This document shows, piece after piece, positions 61,014 through 64,000 of a stretch of 64,000 nucleotides of DNA. Source of the DNA: Pseudorasbora parva (Eukaryota; Chordata; Actinopteri; Cypriniformes; Gobionidae); NCBI RefSeq assembly GCF_024679245.1, contig NC_090187.1:27063815-27127814 (forward strand), in the 5' to 3' direction. The notes under the pieces are model-generated. The model was not told where the DNA came from and did not search any database. It saw only the letters and a list, made by a program, of their open reading frames with translations. Position 1 is the stretch's first letter. The number at the start of each line of letters is the position of its first letter. The translations under genes were made by a program, and so were the position numbers.

Positions 61014-61455
61014 AGGTGACATTTTTCCAGTCTTCAACTGTCCAATTTTGGCGAGCTTGAGCAAATTGTAGTCTCTTTTTCCTATTTGTAGTAGAGATGA
61101 GTGTATAATGGGGACCGGTTGGGGTCTTCTGCTGTTAGCCCATCCGCCTCAAGGCTGTGCATGTTGTGGCTTTACAAATGCTTTGCTGCATACCTCAGTT
61201 GCAACGAGTGGTTATTTCAGTCAAAGTTGCTCTTCTATCAGCGTGAATCAGTCGGCCCATTCTCCTCTGAACTCTAGCATCAAAGAGGCATTTTTCGCCC
61301 ACAGGACTGCCGCATACTGGATGTTTTTCCCTTTTCACACCATTCTTTGTAAACCCTAGAAATGGTTGTGCGTGAAAATCCCAGTAACTGAGCAGATTGG
61401 GAAATACTCAGACTGGTCCATCTGGCACCAACAACCATGCCACACTCAAAATTGC
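61014..61455 (-). pseudogene. Tc1 transposase, DNA-binding half
   Basis: On the minus strand the frame reads FECGMVVGARWTSLSISQSA, QLLGFSRTTISRVYKEWCEK and GKTSSMRQSCGRK. This is the first helix-turn-helix of a Tc1-family transposase, which binds the TIR. The preceding start codon (ATG at 62668-62666 on the minus strand) is separated from it by the 1.19-kb TTAA insertion, and the catalytic half is separated by the L1. Several small indels appear around 61050-61290, so the gene was probably already decaying. Confidence 0.85.
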
Positions 61456-61459
61456 TTAA

Positions 61460-62646
61460 AGGGGGGGTGAAATGCTGTTTCATGCATACTGATCTTTTTA
61501 CACTGTTAAAGACTTGGAATCCCATACTAAACATAGACAAAGTTTCAAAAGTTAAGGTGGACGTTTGATGGGAGTATTTCTTTGTCAAAAATACTACTTC
61601 CGGTTAGTCATAAGTTTCGGCAAGTTTTTTGAGATCATGCGTCCCCATTGACGTTAATGGGGGCGGAATTTCCTTGTATGGGCCTTACGGACAATTCTAC
61701 CGGAAGCGCGTGAGAGAGAGCGAGGGAGAGAGCGAAAGCAACAGCCTACGCCCATCAAAGCGCTGGCTTGTAGGATACTGGACAGGTGACAATTACACAT
61801 AGCACATAACAATGTCACCAAAAAAGTGGGTTTTTGGTTGCCAGTCCAAGACAGTCCTGCACAGATTCGCCAAAAACCCCGCGTTAAGGCAACAGTGGAT
61901 GGAATTTGCTTTTCCGGATCAGCAACTGAGTTGCGCGAATGTTTATATCTGTTCGCTGCATTTCGGTGCCGACTGTTTCATAAACAAGGCCCAGCTCGAC
62001 GCCGAATTTTCCCAATCGCCTAATGCTGAAGGATGGAGCAGTCCCAACGTTAGAAGGGTGAGTGAGACTGCTTCAAATGTCTGTGTTTTTTTTAGTCCGC
62101 TTACTGTCTACACAAACCACGCGTAAACACACAAACACACGTGCACAACTGCACTTCCCACATGTACACCTTCAAAGACAAAAATACGACGATATAATTC
62201 AAGTATAAATATGTAAATAACACAAGCCGCTAAGCATATTATATAGTTAGTGTATAACTTGTACCACATGGAGACGTCCTGCTCTAGTCGTTTTTGCTGC
62301 TGCTCCTGTTCAACTGCAGCCTCTGGGTCTGATTCCGGATCATAGATGTATGGCTGTATCTGATTAAAAGCCATATTTTTATTTTGAATAAAGTTTTTTT
62401 CCCGCTGTTAGGGATGACGCTCGACTCAACACACAGCACGCTGCTGCACACGTCATTATTTAGCTCCGCTCACACGACACGCCCCCACCCGCTCTGCTTT
62501 TTTCGGAAAGACTCGGAACAGCGCATCTTTCTTATATAATTATTAAAAACATAAAGACTTTTCGGAGATATGCAGGATGCAATGCTACTCTATAGGTACT
62601 CAAGATTGACATGACACTGACTGAAACTGAGTGTTTCACCCCCCCT
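61460..62646 (+). mobile_element. TTAA-flanked family B element with THAP-like exon
   Basis: It begins AGGGGGGGTGAAAT and ends GTTTCACCCCCCCT, each next to TTAA (61456-61459 and 62647-62650); removing it restores a continuous Tc1 reading. It is family B in the opposite orientation to 4287-5406. A 5' region of about 350 bp is followed by an ATG-initiated exon (61812-62057) with a splice donor and about 590 bp of non-coding DNA. No DDE transposase is present. It is probably a nonautonomous derivative of a larger element whose first exon it has kept. Confidence 0.82.
61812..62057 (+). CDS. Candidate THAP-like zinc-finger first exon
   Basis: The 82-codon segment begins MSPKKWVFGCQSKTVLHRFA, continues NPALRQQWMEF and then NVYICSLHFGADCF. 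The spacing C10...W29...C47-x2-H50-F51 fits a THAP domain, a C2CH DNA-binding finger found in P-element-like transposases and host regulators. The first zinc ligand expected at residue 6 is W instead of C, and the usual C-terminal AVPTF box is not seen, so zinc binding is doubtful. The exon ends at AGAAGG followed by GTGAGT, a consensus donor. Without splicing the frame runs on to a stop at 62126. The sequence shows no downstream coding exon, so the product is unknown. Confidence 0.55.
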
Positions 62647-62751
62647 TTAAATCACCTTTCTTTCCCATTCTGACATTTAGTTTTGGAGTTCAGCAGATTG
62701 TCTTGACCAGGACCCCTAAATGCACTGAAACAACTGCCATGTGATTTGTTG

Positions 62752-62753
<2 letters not shown>

Positions 62754-62820
<67 letters not shown>
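62754..62820. repeat. (AT)n microsatellite
   Basis: About 33 AT units, replacing the expected right TIR of the Tc1 element. Confidence 0.9.
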
Positions 62821-62823
<3 letters not shown>

Positions 62824-62889
62824 AAAATAACCATGTATCTGCAGCTTTATGTCTTTATCTGGAGAGGGAAGCAATACAAGAAGTCCTCG

Positions 62890-63535
62890 CTGCAGCCTGT
62901 AGCACGATGACGTACTGGATCAGATCCAACGCGTACTGGACGGGCATGCGCGGTGGTTTCATTCACAATTCGATGACGTCATATACGCATGCGCAGAAGA
63001 GTTTTGGGGACATTGAATGCACAGGAGAGTTTGCTGGATAGATAAATACTCAAACCGCTCGCGCAAAAATAATGATTAATAACATGCTCACGCCATCAGG
63101 ACACGCGTTTTGCATTTTTCCTTGAATGTGTAGGCTACTGGTATTTTAAAGTTCTTTACAGATCGTGTTGCATTGAGGATTAAGATTACAGAGACAATTA
63201 CTTGACTCATTTTTCCTTCCACTCAACAGCAAGTATGATCAGAATATATAAAAAATTAACTGTTTTGCATGCATGCACAGCGAAACTAGGATAATTTAAG
63301 CATCACATTTATGAAAAAATGATTTATTAATCAATAATTACTTAATACTATTTATCAGTTCTACAACTACACAGTTTAGAACATCATCTATATACAATAA
63401 TGATCATACATTATGACTAGCGCATACGCATTATAAATTAACTCAGAGATCTGTATGAATGACATTGCCATAACGATCCACCATCCAGTACGTATTGGAT
63501 CTGATCCAGCAACGTCATCGTGCTACAGGCTGCAG
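62890..63535. mobile_element. Unassigned TIR element with about 52-bp inverted ends
   Basis: CTGCAGCCTGTAGCACGATG (62890 onward) is repeated inverted at the right end, ending 63535. Similarity continues for about 52 bp, including GATCAGATCCAA. The first 24 bases of the two arms are identical. The 646-bp interior includes GACGTCATATACGCATGCGC and shows no reading frame. I found no clear target duplication, so the superfamily is open. Confidence 0.75.
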
Positions 63536-64000
63536 GAAAGGGTTTGAATTAAGCTCTAGATATTAAAAAAAATAGAGGATGGAGCACTGAAAGATCATTA
63601 CCATAAATGACTCTTGTGGTGCTTATGGTGTGTACTGCTCCGTTGTTTTGATGCACTGCTCACTATAATCTGTAGAAACAAAAAATTGAGCAATTTTGTC
63701 TCAAGGTCCAGATGGAACCAAGTCTGGGTCCGGAATCAGATTGCAATCCACCATTTGAATTTTGCTGCCCTATAGCATAAATAATTATATTATAAATTTA
63801 GCATACTATAATAAATGTAAGTAGCCTATTATAAGTAAATATCATTAATAAACATAATTAAAATAAGTATAATAAATAAGAATAAACATTTTCTTTAAAA
63901 ATAAGCTGACTTTACAAATGCATACTTTAACATCTTCGGATAGTTACAACTTACAGTAAGTCTTTCTTTAACTGTTTGTGAACCACCCTTTTTGTTCACT
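63536..64000. other. No gene recognised
   Basis: AT-rich unique DNA to the end of the window. Confidence 0.45.

Larger units (their letters stand above)
54853..62755 (-). mobile_element. Tc1-like transposon broken by two nested insertions
   Basis: The left end ACTCACCTAAAGGATAAATA then GGAACACC is a Tc1-type TIR very common in fish. Without the insertions the element would be about 1.2 kb: 54853-55442, 61014-61455 and 62647-62755. Its transposase runs on the minus strand. The right TIR is missing; after GCCATGTGATTTGTTGATTT the sequence becomes an AT array (62754-62820). An L1 element (55443-60998) and a TTAA element (61460-62646) both lie in the transposase reading frame. Confidence 0.85.

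Overview
This window looks like non-coding nuclear DNA of a cyprinid-type teleost fish (zebrafish, carp or goldfish relative). The evidence is the repeat content: DIRS-type and Tx1/L1-type retroelements, several Tc1-like families, hAT elements with exact 8-bp target duplications, many small TTAA-flanked elements, and long AC, AT, CT, CTAT and CATC microsatellites. No host protein-coding exon, rRNA, tRNA or CRISPR array could be supported. The window could be an intron or a gene desert.

Layout. 1668-6077 is a decayed DIRS-like retrotransposon with inverted termini, interrupted by a TTAA-flanked element (4287-5406). 7223-7986 is a long foldback TTAA element. 8151-11499 is a nest: a terminal-inverted-repeat (TIR) element holding a 2.95-kb hAT (8485-11434, TSD TCTATATA), which holds microsatellites and a possible solo LTR. 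11736-11973 is the decayed C-terminus of a hAT transposase gene and 12167-12830 is a Tc1 remnant. 15051-25320 carries small nonautonomous elements and unique DNA. 26876-30592 is a hAT containing a second hAT (27517-29123, TSD ATCACAAC). 33164-34405 is a third well-bounded hAT (TSD CGCCTGCT). 36141-46622 is dominated by compound tetranucleotide arrays and short elements. 44794-45934 is a two-level nest. 51221-52080 is a Tc1 transposase pseudogene and 53108-53387 a minisatellite with a 35/23-bp higher-order pattern.

The most gene-like part is 54853-62755. A Tc1-like transposon has its minus-strand transposase gene broken twice. A full-length L1/Tx1-type retrotransposon (55443-60998) with both ORFs open sits between exact 15-bp target duplications. 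A TTAA-flanked element (61460-62646) carries a THAP-like zinc-finger exon ending at a consensus splice donor. The only long open reading frames with a recognisable function belong to this L1: a 286-aa ORF1 RNA-binding protein and a 1258-aa ORF2 endonuclease/reverse transcriptase.

The L1 proteins would work together: ORF1p coats the L1 RNA, while ORF2p nicks target DNA and reverse-transcribes that RNA. The DIRS, Tc1 and hAT coding remnants are broken and probably inactive. Family assignments rest on recalled consensus patterns and visible motifs. No database search was run.
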